Shown piece by piece: positions 44,157 to 55,100 of a DNA stretch of 64,000 bases. The notes under the pieces were generated by a model, which saw only the letters and a list, made by a program, of their open reading frames with translations, was not told the origin of the DNA and ran no database searches. The DNA lies in the NCBI GenBank assembly GCA_037783545.1, contig JBBELK010000305.1:1054001-1118000 (forward strand). The letters are read 5' to 3'. Within the stretch, counting starts at the first letter, position 1. Every line of letters begins with the position of its first letter. The DNA is from Henricia sp. BOLD:AAB3569. Its lineage: Eukaryota > Echinodermata > Asteroidea > Spinulosida > Echinasteridae. A program made the translations under genes and the position numbers.

Positions 44157-44658
44157 TGCTGCGCAAGTATAAACCATTACTCCTCATCAGCGGGTTGCAG
44201 TCACGGAACGAAATTTTCACAGTTAGAAATGGCATGGGATTATATGCGATTGAAAAAAAGACACAAATTAGTTAAGACCTATATCCCAAGTGCTTGAAAA
44301 ACATAAACAAATTTACCTGGTCAGAAGGATGCCGACAGGCACAAAAATCCGGTAAAATTGTAGTACATATGTACATGTATTTGTCAGATTCATTTCACTA
44401 GCAAATGTTGAACGTATGTCAGTATTGATACGTAGCGTGTACAGGCATATATGTAAACATGCCTCCTCGAATCAATGTACAATACATATATTACACGTAT
44501 GGACGTTACCTCTACATGTACATGTACATGTGACAAGTTGTCCTGCCAAATGCACATGTGTAGAACTACATGTTCATTCACAGACACCAGTGATGAAAGT
44601 GAATAGCGCCCTCTTCTGTCACAAGGAGTTTATGTTGGGATCACTGATCTCTGGTTGT

Positions 44659-44796
44659 TAAAGGTAAGGCTCGTCAGCAATGCGCACGCGCCAAATTCGT
44701 GCCACTAATTATGCAGCTCCATGCTATGCTATGGAGCTGCGTATTTCGTGGCACGAATTTGGCGCGCCCGCATTGCTGATGAGCCTGTGCCTTTAA
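44659..44796. mobile_element. 138-bp hairpin MITE
   Basis: TAAAGGTAAGGCTCGTCAGC and GCCAAATTCGTGCCAC at the left pair with GTGGCACGAATTTGGC and GCTGATGAGCCTGTGCCTTTA at the right. The centre ATGCAGCTCCATGC/GCATGGAGCTGCGT is also palindromic. Confidence 0.78.
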
Positions 44797-44935
44797 TTAG
44801 GGAATAAAAGTGGGATTGGCCAGTCTTAAACAATACGTTCAAAACTGGCTAGAGGCGTGGATGCTGATAATGGCCCGAGCCCATTATCAATGTCCACGCC
44901 CTAGCCGGTTTTAAACGTATTGTTATGAATGGTCG
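44797..44935. mobile_element. Element P, copy 1 (hairpin)
   Basis: AACAATACGTTCAAAACTGG and CTAGAGGCGTGGA pair with TCCACGCCCTAG and CCGGTTTTAAACGTATTGTT. Starts directly after the preceding hairpin. GATAATGGCCCGAGCC marks the loop and is shared with 48687-48846. Confidence 0.75.
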
Positions 44936-45708
44936 AAAAAGACAAAATGAGATTGCAAAACATGCCATTCTCATCCACGAAAATCACCAGGAAAAAATCA
45001 TCCATCCCGTAGTACATGTACATGTAAGTGAAAAATTGTAGTACACATTAGTGGGCCTTTAGTAAGGCCTTTAGAACGCGACATCAATCACATGTTTGCA
45101 ATTTTGCAAACATTCATTGATGGTATGGACCAACACAATAATTACCTTGTTTCGTATTCATTGATAGTATTTAGATGGGGTCTGCTGATTCGTCTAAACT
45201 TCACCGGGTGACCACTTGTGTCCGAGTTGTTAAAGATAACCCTGGTAGCATCAGAGGCAGTTGGACTAGTCGGGATGCAACTTAAGAAGCGATTCAGGCT
45301 ACATGGGATGGACTCTAGGTGCTACACGGTCTGCGACTCAGTATGCTACTTGCGAAGCACCTTGCAATACAACTTGTGGCAACTTAAAAGCAAGTTCGAG
45401 TGCTAACCATTATTCGATTTGCGAAATTGTTCGCACATGCATAGTTTGTTTTTCATTGTAAATTTATGAGAATTTATCTGCAGTGTTCACTGACGACCGT
45501 CAGCCAGGCAAATGTTGGCAAACTTCCCTTTCCGAATTTTTCCCCTCGTATGTTTTACTAAATACATTTCAACATACATGTATTTAGCAAAAGCTACCAT
45601 AGAATTGACATTTAATTTATGTTTAATTCTGATAAATAAAACTTAAAGCAAGCCTTTTTTCTAATCATATTTACCACTTCACCATCTTTGAACGGTCACA
45701 TGATTTCA

Positions 45709-45841
45709 ACTGACTAGAGATCAACCAACCCCCGAGGCTTGGTTCCTCTAGTCAGACCAGCTAGTCAAACCATGCATCGTTCGGGTGACATCTAGAACGA
45801 CTACGTAGTCGACTACAGCCGCCTACTCGAACTTGCTCCAA
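45709..45841. mobile_element. Element Q, solo copy
   Basis: Single diverged copy of the 107-bp unit: GAGGCTTGGTTCCTCTAGTC, AGCTAGTCAAACCATGCATC, TTCGGGTGACATCTAGA and a terminal CTACTCGAACTTGCTCC. Ends about 55 bp from the donor of ATXN7 exon A. Confidence 0.75.
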
Positions 45842-45894
45842 GATGCAACGTGCGACTGACTTGACTACTGTCTACATGTAGATAAGAAACTCAC

Positions 45895-45999
45895 CCATAT
45901 GCCTCTCTAGTGCCTGAGGCTTGACGACCCGACTGCACTGCTCACACACTACCAGGTAGAACTCATCCTGCGTTGGGCAAATGCCAAACACACTTGCAT
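45895..45999 (-). CDS. ATXN7: ATXN7 exon A: first half of the N-terminal zinc finger
   Basis: Acceptor is cctcag before 45999; donor is ATGG|gtgagt at 45894. The exon opens with two bases completing a split codon, then 34 codons, then one base. Residues 1-35 of the visible protein read roughly DASVFGICPTQDEFYLVVC followed by a second Cys and VVKPQALERHM. This is the classic ataxin-7 ZnF1 signature: Cys19, Cys22 and His34 are here, and the last ligand (His39) is on the next exon 25 kb away. In yeast and human the equivalent region docks the deubiquitinase module onto SAGA. In known relatives an upstream exon would carry the N-terminal tail; none was recognised above 46000. Confidence 0.93.
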
Positions 46000-46149
46000 C
46001 TGAGGCTATAGAGTTAAGGAAAGCTGGACTAACACAAATAAAGGACATCTCGCCTCATGACAGTAAAATGAGGCTGTCTGAAATAATGCATAGTTCTGAC
46101 CTGTCAATCAAGTCAAACCCGCGTGACCATTTACGACCAATCACAACAG

Positions 46150-46560
46150 AGCTACGTAATAAATAATAATAAATATGGCATTTATAATGTGCTTTTAACC
46201 GAAGGATGCAAAGCACAGGGAGATAAAAAGAAATGAGGGATATCGAATCGGGTCTTAAGAGCCTTTCTGAAAAAATTGATGTTAGGTGAATTCTTGACTG
46301 TAGCTGGCAAGTTGTTCCAAAGGGGAGGAGCAGAGACGGAAAAAGCCCTATCACCAGCTTGAGTGCGTGATCTGGGAATATCAAGACATGTGCTAGTTTG
46401 AGATCGTAGTGAATATGATGAATTTTTTCCTAATTCCTAGAAGAGCTGAGGTAACCTTGAGATAGATTATTCAATGACTTGTATGTGTGGACAAGAGTGC
46501 GAAATTTAATACGTTTAGCAACTGGGAGCCAATGAAGCTCATGCAGGAGTGGTGTTACAT
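46150..46560. repeat. Degenerate interspersed repeat after (AAT)n
   Basis: Begins AATAATAATAAATATGGC and continues ATAATGTGCTTTT, AAGTTGTTCCAAAGG and GAAAAAGCCCTATCACC. This order (ATT-type tail, GCGCT/GTGCT, TTCCAAAG, AAAAGCCCTGTC) is one I associate with LINE-tail-linked dispersed repeats across aquatic animals. No intact ORF. Confidence 0.45.
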
Positions 46561-46732
46561 GTGCACTTTTGTGCACGTAGCACCCACATATAGTAGGTCA
46601 TGATGTATTTGTTAACAAACACATGCTTGTAAGCATTGCTCGGCCGTACTACTTGCATGTGGTGGCTCTGAGTAGTTTTTCTTTCATTGTCGGGCGATTC
46701 ACTTTTCAAAGGTAAGAAAGCGCATATTTTTC

Positions 46733-46850
46733 AAATATATGACATCCCTGTATTACTGGTCCTTTACTCAGTGTGTGCTAAGATAACTGTCGACCCTGAA
46801 ACATAAATACCTTCGAGTTTTCTCCAATGAATCTGTGCTTTTCATGCCAG
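46733..46850 (-). repeat. Repeat E, copy 2 (inverted)
   Basis: Reverse-complement copy of 13245-13356 on the far side of the zinc-finger exon. It carries ATATATGACATCCCTGTATT, GTCGACCCTGAAACATAAAT and ATGAATCTGTGCTTT. Confidence 0.7.
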
Positions 46851-48686
46851 TCCTCATTGCTTCGTGCGTTGTGTCACCATTTTTGGAATGGCTTGTGAGG
46901 CGTAGCAACAGTAAATAAGTGGGCAGGGTTAATTTGGTGATCTTGGATCTATGTATTGGCTGCGTCTTGAAAATACACACAAGTCTAGATGCAAAGCAAT
47001 CAATCCGTTTTATCTAGCGTTATTGAATTGCCATTTTGGCTACATCATCTTACAACGTCACGTGCAACGTTCACTTGCATATCTTGTTTACCGTATGTAA
47101 TGCGCAAAAAACTGTCGTGCATCATGGCGTAGGAATGCAAGTTCTGACAGTTGGCTGCAGTTTTTCTACATTCACGTCGTCTCAAGCAAGTACCACGGAA
47201 AACCACTTGAATAATCTTGGAGAAGTGTAGCCTTGGTTAGGCGTTCATCGATTGTGCAGGGCTTGAGCTATTAAATGTGAGCACCTGTGGCGCGCATCTC
47301 CAGCGTAAACAGCGACCTCATGTGTCGGCAGGAGTTTATGAAAATTACCTTCAGCGGTATGAACGCCTTGTGTCAAGCGCGACGATCACATTATGTTTTT
47401 CTTTATCTTTGCGCTGGATTTTGCGCGCCACCGATTACGGACAACAGGTGTTAGCTAACGCCTATCCAAGGCTAGGAGAAGTGAAGAATACAGCAATTGC
47501 ATTTTCAGCTAGTGTCGGTGTCCTTTGGATGAGTTTTTTTGGCAATTTTTAGAATGCAAAGCATGGCAAAAGTGCGGCAAATTTAAAATGCGAGTTTCAC
47601 GTCCATGAGGCAACAAGTCCATATCAAAGATTGTAAAAAAGGAGCCATATTGCCCCAGTTACAGGGTCTACAGCTGACCGGTCACTATGACAACCTTAAC
47701 ATTATTAGGTATGTTTGTTCAGCTTACACGTGTAACACCAACTTACACCAAAGCATCCAATAGGCCAGCGCGGACATCCAGGAACTGTTGTCTTGTTCCC
47801 AACTTTATTCACTGAAAAGAGAATAGGACAGAAATCCTGCGCACAATCTCAGTGCGCCAATGAAAAGTCATCGGTTGCTATGTACGCGCAGTCAAGAACA
47901 ATGGGTTTTTACGCGGCTGACGTCATCCCGCTCCAACCCATTCACCATCACGTGATACTCGTGTCTGCCCTGGCGTCAGTCAGCACTACCCAAGCTCGTG
48001 GGCTGGTCTCTAATGTAAGGCTCGGTGTAATGACGTCACCTACATGTAGTAACCGTGCAAAAGTTGCAAGTTGAAATTTAGTACGAGAACAATACACATA
48101 CGGTAAGACAAAAATGGGAGGAAAGTGGTATATTTTCCTTACACATGTTGGTTTCTGTGGGCATAAACAAAGTTAAACATTAGTCACATTTAGTTTAGAA
48201 CATCAAATTTCACATGGACTCCATTTTTCATTGTGTTTCAAACGACAGTGCTCTTTAAAAGCAACATTGACAACTTTTAACCTGTTTACCAGAATAGACT
48301 GCCGAGATGAATACGTCATCTTTTGTTAGTTGCCTAGGCAATGGCTCTACACTAAAAATCATTTAACCGTGCAATGGTACTTTTTCTGATGGCCATGATG
48401 TTTAGAGCCAATTACCATGGCAACCCACGTCACACTTCGGCTGTATTGGGCCAAAATGGTCAAACAATACTGGTAGTTAACTATAGAGCATGTTTTTACA
48501 TTACAGTTTTCGTTGACACATTTAACTGTTATCTTGGCTTTTTTTACTGCAAACAAAATACCAGGATCTGGCATGCTACTCGCATGGCAGTTGGAATGAC
48601 ATGCCCCAATAAAAAGAGTTATCGGTTATTTCTACTGGCAAAATACAATTTCGCACATCGGCAAAAACCTTCTCCAAGCAGGTTTT

Positions 48687-48846
48687 AATTATGGAATAAA
48701 AGTGGGTTTGGTCAGTCTTAAAACCGGTTAGCGGCCTAGATGAGTGATAATGGCCCGAGCCTGATAAACATTTAGGGTGTACAGATACCAACTGTGTACA
48801 GATACCAACTGGTTAGCGGCCTAGATGAGTGATAATGGCCCGAGCC
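48687..48846 (+). repeat. Element P, partial copy with internal duplication
   Basis: ATGGAATAAAAGTGGGTTTG and GGTCAGTCTTAAAACCGGTTA match P copy 1. GGTTAGCGGCCTAGATGAG plus TGATAATGGCCCGAGCC occurs twice (about 48725 and 48811), and ACAGATACCAACTG is doubled between them. Confidence 0.7.
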
Positions 48847-49276
48847 ACAATGGACTGGCATGTCATCCAGGGGGAGAAGCAATGCTCCTTGGCACTCCAT
48901 GCCATGGAAACTGGGGATGAGTACCGGCCGTATGAGCCAGCTTGTCTCGTGAAATTACATGTACTTTTTTTTTCACCATGGAAAGACCTACATATAGAGA
49001 CTATATAAACTTGAACACACAAATACATTTGATATTTTGTTCAGGAAGTTGTATCTTAATATGGCTAAATGTCATTTGGGGTTACAGGCTATAGGGAATT
49101 GATGGGTAACAGAAACTGCATCTGTTCTACCATGGGGAGTACCCAGTAGTCTTGTGTATTGAAATCAAGACCTATATGTCTAGTTAATTTTACTACATCC
49201 CTAAATGTTTATCAGGCAGCCTTGGCACTTCTAAATTACATGTACTCTACCAGCTGTGCATTGTAGTACATGTAGT

Positions 49277-49636
49277 TTTAATAATAGCCAGTTGTTATAT
49301 AGCGCATTTCAGATCCGACGGATCTCTCAATGAGCTTTCTGCATTATTACCCCTGGTCATTGGGTTCAGTAATATTATTCCTTAATCCTTCTCAGCTCCC
49401 TGGGGAGTATACAGCCCCGGCTGCCTATTAGGCGCTCAATGGCTAATCAAACACATCAACTTTCGCAACCCTCTCAGATACCCATTTTGCTCCTGGGTGG
49501 AAAGAAGCAATGCGTGGCAAACGCACCTTGCTCAAGGGTACACGCACCATGGATGGACCGGACCAGGATTCGAACCCACTACCTTTGTAATTAACCGATG
49601 TTTTGAATACGATCCACTAGACCGCTACTTCCCTGT
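49277..49636 (-). mobile_element. tRNA-derived SINE X3, full length
   Basis: On the minus strand: box A GCGGTCTAGTGGATC (49611-49625), box B GGGTTCGAATCC (49567-49578), then body CCTTGAGCAAGGTGCGTTTG (SINE core-like), and a 3' end with GATCCGTCGGATCTGAAATG and (ATT)n-like tail. About 360 bp. Confidence 0.82.
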
Positions 49637-50237
49637 GTCATCCCCACATTCGTGTATGGTGTCAAAATAGAAAATGGAACTTCCAAAAACGAACTACCAA
49701 ATTGAATGACATCACTCCAGACAGTAAAGTAAAAAAAGGTTATTAAATGTAAAAAAACGTTATAATTTTCGCTAAATGCAATAATTTATGCCAGTGGTGA
49801 AAACCACTGATCTTAAGATATTGACTGCCTTCCGAGGTGCATCCATTTTGTGTTTGTACACTATGGGTTGTGAAATTCCATCCCGGCTTGATCATGGTGT
49901 GTGTGTCCTTTAGCAAGGCACTTTGTAAAAAATTGCCTAGGAATAAAAGAATTAGCTGCAGGGGGAAGAATGTAGTGATTGCTTTAACTTATGACAATGT
50001 ATGATAAGGGCTGCATTATCCAAAAGGAGTTGAAAGGGTTTAATGGAATGATGTACTTGAGCCCAACGACCAGGGGTATTATTGCTGTTACATGTAGCAC
50101 TCTAAACATCCTGTTTGCCACATTTAGTATCATATTAAGTGGGGAAAACACAAAGGTAGACAAAATGGCCAAAAACAACCATCATATTATCTTAAATGGT
50201 TTCCTTAGCATGGAGGTTCTAGGAGCACATATAAACC

Positions 50238-50502
50238 TTAAAGCCCGGTATACACTGGCACTTTTTCGGCAGACGAGACTCAACTTAACTGGAGCGAACT
50301 ACGGTAGTTGGTGAAAGTCGGTAAATTGGAGTCAGTCGCTTCTAGACTGAAGTTGTCTGAACTAATTTTTCAGCAGTTTAAAAAAACTAGGCCCGACTGA
50401 CACCAACTCCAGCCGACGAGTTGAGCTGAGTTGAGTTGAGCTGAGTTAAGTTGAGTCGAGTCGGCCGAAAAAATGCCAGTGTACCGGGTATACCGGGCTT
50501 AA
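50238..50502. mobile_element. Element S, hairpin with TTAAAGCCCGGTATACACTGG ends
   Basis: TTAAAGCCCGGTATACACTGGC / GCCAGTGTACCGGGTATACCGGGCTTAA. Inner CGGCAGACGAGACTCAACTTAA pairs with repeated GAGTTGAGCTGAG at 50419-50462. About 265 bp. Confidence 0.72.
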
Positions 50503-51184
50503 GCCTAGCGTACATCGACCTTTCAACTGGAAGCAACTTGTGGCAACTGATGTTTCTGACAACTAGAAGCAACTCGTGGCAACTGGGAGCAACTGATCAT
50601 GAGTTGCTCATGTTCTACTTTCTGGCAACTAGTGGTATCCAGTTGCGGTCAGTTTCGTTGATGTACACGTACTGTTCGTGAGTTTCAGCAAGTCAAATTT
50701 AAGACTTTTTAAGACCTTTTTAATGCCTTCTTTATTAATGGAATTGGAGACCAATTAAACCCCCAAAACAGGAAAGAATTCCATACCCAGCCAACACAGG
50801 CCCAAAATCTAGCTAATAATTTGATACTTTTTAATGTTTTATAATGCTTTGTAATACTTTTTAATGCCTTTTAAGGCCTTAAATTTAGAAAAATGAATTT
50901 AAGACTTATGAAAGACCTGGGGAAACCCTGTAGTTGCTGTCAGTTTCAAGAGTGCAACTGATCAGATGAGTTGCTTCCAGTTGCAAGGTCGACGTACGCC
51001 AGGCTTTACCCGAGTTGCCCCGTCGATGTGCACCCTCTGAAAATGTATACCTGGCTGGATGCTCCCAGTTGCTGCTATTTGCATAACTGATCAGTTGCTG
51101 TCGATGAGCGCACTACGCACACATCAACAGCAACTGATCAGTTGAGCTGCTTCCAGTTGCAAGGTCGATGTACGCTAGGCTTTA
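50499..51184. mobile_element. Element R, copy 2, carrying another insertion
   Basis: Same TTAAGCCTAGCGTACATCGACC / GTCGATGTACGCTAGGCTTTA ends, GCAACT-rich flanks, but interrupted at about 50687-50941 by an unrelated element. Without the insert it would be about 430 bp. Left-hand side abuts element S. Confidence 0.8.
50687..50941 (-). mobile_element. TTTAAGACTTTTTAAGACC element inserted in R copy 2
   Basis: On the minus strand it opens CAGGGTTTCCCCAGGTCTTT and CATAAGTCTTAAATTC; the other end is AAATTTAAGACTTTTTAAGACC complement. Repeated CTTTTTAATGCCTT motifs. About 255 bp, noncoding. Confidence 0.6.
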
Positions 51185-51982
51185 TTCACACGGAACCAAT
51201 TTTCAATCTTGTCCCCTAATCAGTTCTGTAAAATGTGTACTGCTGAATAGAAAGGTGCCAGACTAAAATGCATTTTAAGAATCATGGGGCTTTTCCAAAT
51301 CTCGGCTTCGTCTCCGTCTCCGTCTCCATCTTCATAGGGTTTACATGGAGCCGGAGCCTGAGCCCAAGTCGAGATTTGGAAAAAGGCCCATTGCAAAAAT
51401 GAGGCTTGGAATAAATATTAGTATGGCACCCTCCCCATCAGCAGGTTACATTTTGCAGATCCGATTCAGAAGATACGACTAACAATTTCCTCCACGTGAG
51501 CAATGGCTGTTTTTAAAATGGCGGGCTTCGTTTCCGGCTCAAGCTTGGTGCGACTAAAGATACATCTGGTTTAAACTCCAACTTAAATGTTCACCACTCT
51601 CCAGTGTATTTAAGGCCACCAAGAGGAACTGAAGCAAATAATCTACACACAGGGGAAGACAAAAAATCACAAACACCAAGCCTGAAGCCGAATCCATCCC
51701 TTGGATGTGATACTAGTCTACTGCAATATGAAAACCAGACACTGCAATATGAAAACCAAAATAAATCAAACTTTGAGAGTCGTGATTTTTTTTCTAATAC
51801 ATACATGTACATGTACATGTAGCATTGAGACACGAAAGGATTACTAACGCCGGGGTCCCACGGGAAAATTCTCCTAATTACTCGATCGTGATATCATATG
51901 ATTGTAATAGTTCCAACGATGACCGGGGTCACAGGACATACTTAATATAATCGGATTGTAATTGTAATATAATAAAATGGGG

Positions 51983-52002
51983 TCACACACACACACACAC
52001 AC
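51983..52002 (+). repeat. (CA)n microsatellite
   Basis: About nine to ten CA units inside element T. Simple sequence. Confidence 0.9.
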
Positions 52003-52167
52003 TGAATCCCCTCATCCAGTACTTACAATTTAAGCCCTGTATCATCACGAGTCCAGCACTACTCCTGAAGTTCACACTCACCGGTTCTTTTCAGAACCAC
52101 ACAAGAGTTATTCATATGGTGCTACCACAATATGCTACCACGTACACATTTCCACCATGTATAGCCT

Positions 52168-52678
52168 TATGCCTAGCGTACATCGACATTGCAACTGGAA
52201 GCAACTCAACTGATCAGTTGTCGATGTATGCGTAGCGTGCTCATCGACTGCAACTGATTAGTTGCACAACTAGCGGCAACTGAGAAAGTCCAGTTTTCAG
52301 AGCGCGCACATCGACACGGCAACTCGGTAAAGCCTAGAGTACATTGACCTCGCAACTCGAAGCAACTGTTGCTTTCAGTTGCTGTCGATGTGCGCCCACG
52401 TGATCAGATACACACGTGCAACTGCCAGCAACTAGTTGCAACTACATTTACGCGTACATCGACTCAACTGGGTACAACTAGTTGCCAGAAAGTAGAACAT
52501 GAGCAACTCGCGGCAACTGGGATTTTTCCAGTTGCCAGTAGTTGCAAGTACGCGCACATCGACCTTTTTGAGCAACTGATCAAATGCTCCCAGTTGCCGC
52601 GAGTTGCTTCCAGTTGCCGAAAACACCAGTTGTTACTAGTTGCTTCCAGTTTCAATGTAGATGTACACTAGGCTTTAG
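52168..52678. mobile_element. Element R, copy 3, nested in element T
   Basis: Ends ATGCCTAGCGTACATCGAC / GTAGATGTACACTAGGCTTTA, full of GCAACT/AGTTGC. It sits inside 51845-52725, so T is older than this R insertion. Confidence 0.8.
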
Positions 52679-52785
52679 GTCTTACTTAAATTTGGATGTC
52701 GTAATTCGTGTGACCCCGGCCTTAGACCAAAAATGGTCTATATATGATGACAGTGCCATCTACGTCCCTACTGGGATTAACCCCT

Positions 52786-54616
52786 GGGTCATTCCGCGTC
52801 AAATCAACCAATTTTCTGAAAAGTTCCCAGGTGACCCTCTCAGATTTTGATGAAATTTCATAAGAATGATTGAGTGTGGCCCAAATGAACACATGTCGTT
52901 TTCGAGATATGACCAGTTGAAATTTGGTCAAGAGGGCCATTTTCTGCTCGTGCGAGTCGCGAAAAGTGATTTTTGTGATATTTTCCGACTTTGAAAGCTC
53001 ATAGTTCAGTCTTTGTACAAGGTAGAGAGCTCAAATTTGGTATTCTAGCTTACTTCTTGGCAAGATTCATGAATCTGCACTCAATTTAACTGTATCTCCT
53101 TTATTTTTCTGGTTATGGTCACCCAAAGTAGGCACTTTATTCAGCCGAAAATGTTTTTATTTTATTTTTGGGGTCACCCTGTGCCCACATGATGGGTCAA
53201 ATAAATCCTATATTCCCTAGGTAGTATCTATGGGTGCATGTCTATACCCATAAGCAATTATAAGCTCACCAATGCATTAATTAAGAAATAACATGGGCCC
53301 AAAGTTGGCTCCAGCCAGAAAAAGGTCAAAAAGACCCCTCCCGGTTGACCCCGTGATCAATTGAAATTGTTTTTGAAATTTAAACCACTTAAACATATAT
53401 ATATATATTATATCTACTTATACACTAAATTTCAGCTTTGGCACTCAACTCCTTCATGGTGTGGTGACAATTTGAGAAATAGACGTTTTTCGCACCTTTT
53501 TCCTTGATTTGCAAAAATGCGTATTTGTCAAAATGCGTAATTGTTTATTTATTTGTTAGCTTAAGATATAAGGAACATTTTCTAGAAAGATTTGGGATGG
53601 CCACTCTTACAGTTTTTTTAGTTACAATAATTTTAACATGTACACATAAATACCATGTAAATACCATGTAAATACCATGTAGCTGTGTCTGTACATGTGC
53701 TGTACATGGTATTTACATGTTATTTCTAAAAACAATAATAAAAACAAAAACAAACTTTCTGATGAATTTTAGTGTTGAATATACTTTTTTTTCTAGCTGC
53801 AAAAAATAAATTACACCAGCTTCAAACTTGAAATACACTGTATGATGTTAAATTACTGTACGGATTTATGTTTAAATGAGCGAAAAACTTATAATATTCA
53901 AGTTGCCACCACACCATGAAGGAGTTGAGTGCCAAAGCTGAAATTTGGTGTATAAGTAGATATAATATATATGTTTAACTGGTGTAAATTTCAAAAACAA
54001 TTTCAATTGATCACGGGGTCAACCGGGGTCAAGACGGGAGGGGTCTTTTTGACCTTTTTCTGGCTGGAGCCAACTTTGGGCCCATGCCATTTCTTAATTA
54101 ATGCATTGGTGAGCTTATAATTGCTTATGGGTATAGACATGCACCCATAGATACTACCTAGGGAATATAGGATTTATTTGACCCATCATGTGGGCACAGG
54201 GTGACCCCAAAAATCACCAAAAAACATTTTCGGCTGAATAAAGTGCCTACTTTGGGTGACCATAACCAGAAAAATAAAGGAGATACAGTTAAAGTGAGTG
54301 CAGATTCAAGAATTTTGCCAAGAAGTGAGCTAGAATACAATATTTGAGCCTTCTACCTTGTACAAAGACTGAATTATGAGCTTTCAAAGTCGGAAAATAT
54401 CACAACAATCACTTTTCACGACACGCGCGAGCAGAAAATGGCCCTCTCGACCAAATTTCAACTGGCCATGTCTCGAAAACGACATGGAGAATGATCTTAC
54501 TTTTTTGTATGTGTTCACTCGGGCCACACTCAATCATTCTTATGAAATTTCATCAAAATCTGAGAGGGTCACCTGGGGACCACTGGTTGATTTGACATGG
54601 AATGATCGACCCCCCA
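52786..54616. mobile_element. 1.83-kb palindrome with about 710-740 bp arms
   Basis: Left arm 52786-53497 and right arm 53878-54616 are inverted copies along their whole length. Outer ends are GGGTCATTCCGCGTCAAATC / GATTTGACATGGAATGATC. Landmarks on both arms: TCAGATTTTGATGAAATTTC, GGCACTTTATTCAGCCGAAA, TGACCCATCATGTGGGCACA complement, GATCACGGGGTCAACC and CACTCAACTCCTTCATGGTG. The 380-bp centre has three ATACCATGTAA copies facing ACATGGTATTTACATG. No ORF above about 60 codons; probably a giant foldback element. Confidence 0.85.
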
Positions 54617-54737
54617 GTATTTAGTTTGGTTATCCTAATGGGTCACTGGTACAAATTTGCGCACCTGGAGAGAAAAAGAGAAGTGTCTTGTATTAGAAAC
54701 AGCAAGTTAAATGACTTTAACTGATGGTCGACACCGG

Positions 54738-54880
54738 CTAGTTTGGTGGTCGAGTGGTTAACACGTCTGCCTACATGTAGTATGCAGGAGGTCATGGATT
54801 CGAATCCCACCCGAGCACACTATGAAGTTTTTCTCGTGTCTTGGTGAAGCACCGAGTATACAGTACGAATAAAGTTACGT
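54738..54880 (+). mobile_element. tRNA-derived SINE, family X1 copy 2
   Basis: Box A TGGTCGAGTGG (54748-54758), box B GGATTCGAATCCC (54797-54809), a CATGTAGTATGCAGG insertion in the anticodon region, then a body like copy 1 (GAGCACACTATGAAGTTTTT, TGGTGAAGCAC). It immediately follows the 1.83-kb palindrome. Confidence 0.72.
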
Positions 54881-55100
54881 CAAAAAAGGGCAAAACATAT
54901 ACCACACCCCAATTACCATCACATAAATTTACAAGTGCACCATTCCCTCGAGAAGTTCAGAACTCAATCCTACCCGACCACAGCACAAACTGGACCCAAT
55001 TTCTAAGCAGTGCTTAAGAATTAGCTTAAAAACATGCTTACTATAGCGGGCAAGTTGTGATTGACTTTTAAAGCACTATTTCATGGTCGCTGCATGCTTA

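Larger units (their letters stand above)
20716..45894 (-). other. ATXN7 intron 1, 25.2 kb, splits the zinc finger
   Basis: Lies between Met35 and Leu37 (within the Glu36 codon), so between the third and fourth zinc ligands. No unrelated host gene was recognised. Contents are itemised separately: repeats A, B, C, D, H, I, J, K, L, M, O, P, Q and R, a Tigger-like element, SINE fragments and several lone foldbacks. Spans with nothing seen include 24830-25330, 25480-25980, 26160-26730, 28860-29970, 30760-31540, 32020-33050, 34160-34620, 35145-35900, 38075-39280, 39820-40340, 40850-41250, 41830-42260 and 42790-43430, apart from TACATG-type low complexity. Confidence 0.75.
1632..45999 (-). other. 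ATXN7: ATXN7-family gene, ten recognised coding exons (5' end missing)
   Basis: Spliced minus-strand gene. Ten exons joined by GT-AG introns, with matching phase at every junction, give one open frame of 1199 residues ending in TGA. Family identity rests on two hallmark zinc-binding boxes: the N-terminal finger with FYLVVC..C..VVKPQA..H and the SCA7 box with HCGV..C.RSLTC.TH. A third conserved block contains VGKGLYSFN. In animals ataxin-7 tethers the USP22/ENY2/ATXN7L3 deubiquitinase module to the SAGA coactivator, and the SCA7 domain is reported to contact nucleosomes; action is nuclear. The visible part is already longer than human ataxin-7 (about 890 residues), mainly from Ser/Thr/Pro/Gln-rich filler. 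The residues upstream of the first finger, and the ATG, are not seen. Confidence 0.93.
51845..52725. mobile_element. Element T with CCGGGGTC ends, host to R copy 3
   Basis: Left TAACGCCGGGGTCCCACG, right CGTGTGACCCCGGCCTTA. The left internal region has ACTCGATCGTGATATCATATG, and the right AATTTGGATGTCGTAATTCG. Removing R leaves about 370 bp. A (CA)n run lies at 51983-52002. Confidence 0.65.

Noticed and set aside
49984-50314. Overlapping ORFs on both strands
   Set aside because: Opposite-strand coincidences; no motif and no splice context, and one end runs into element S.
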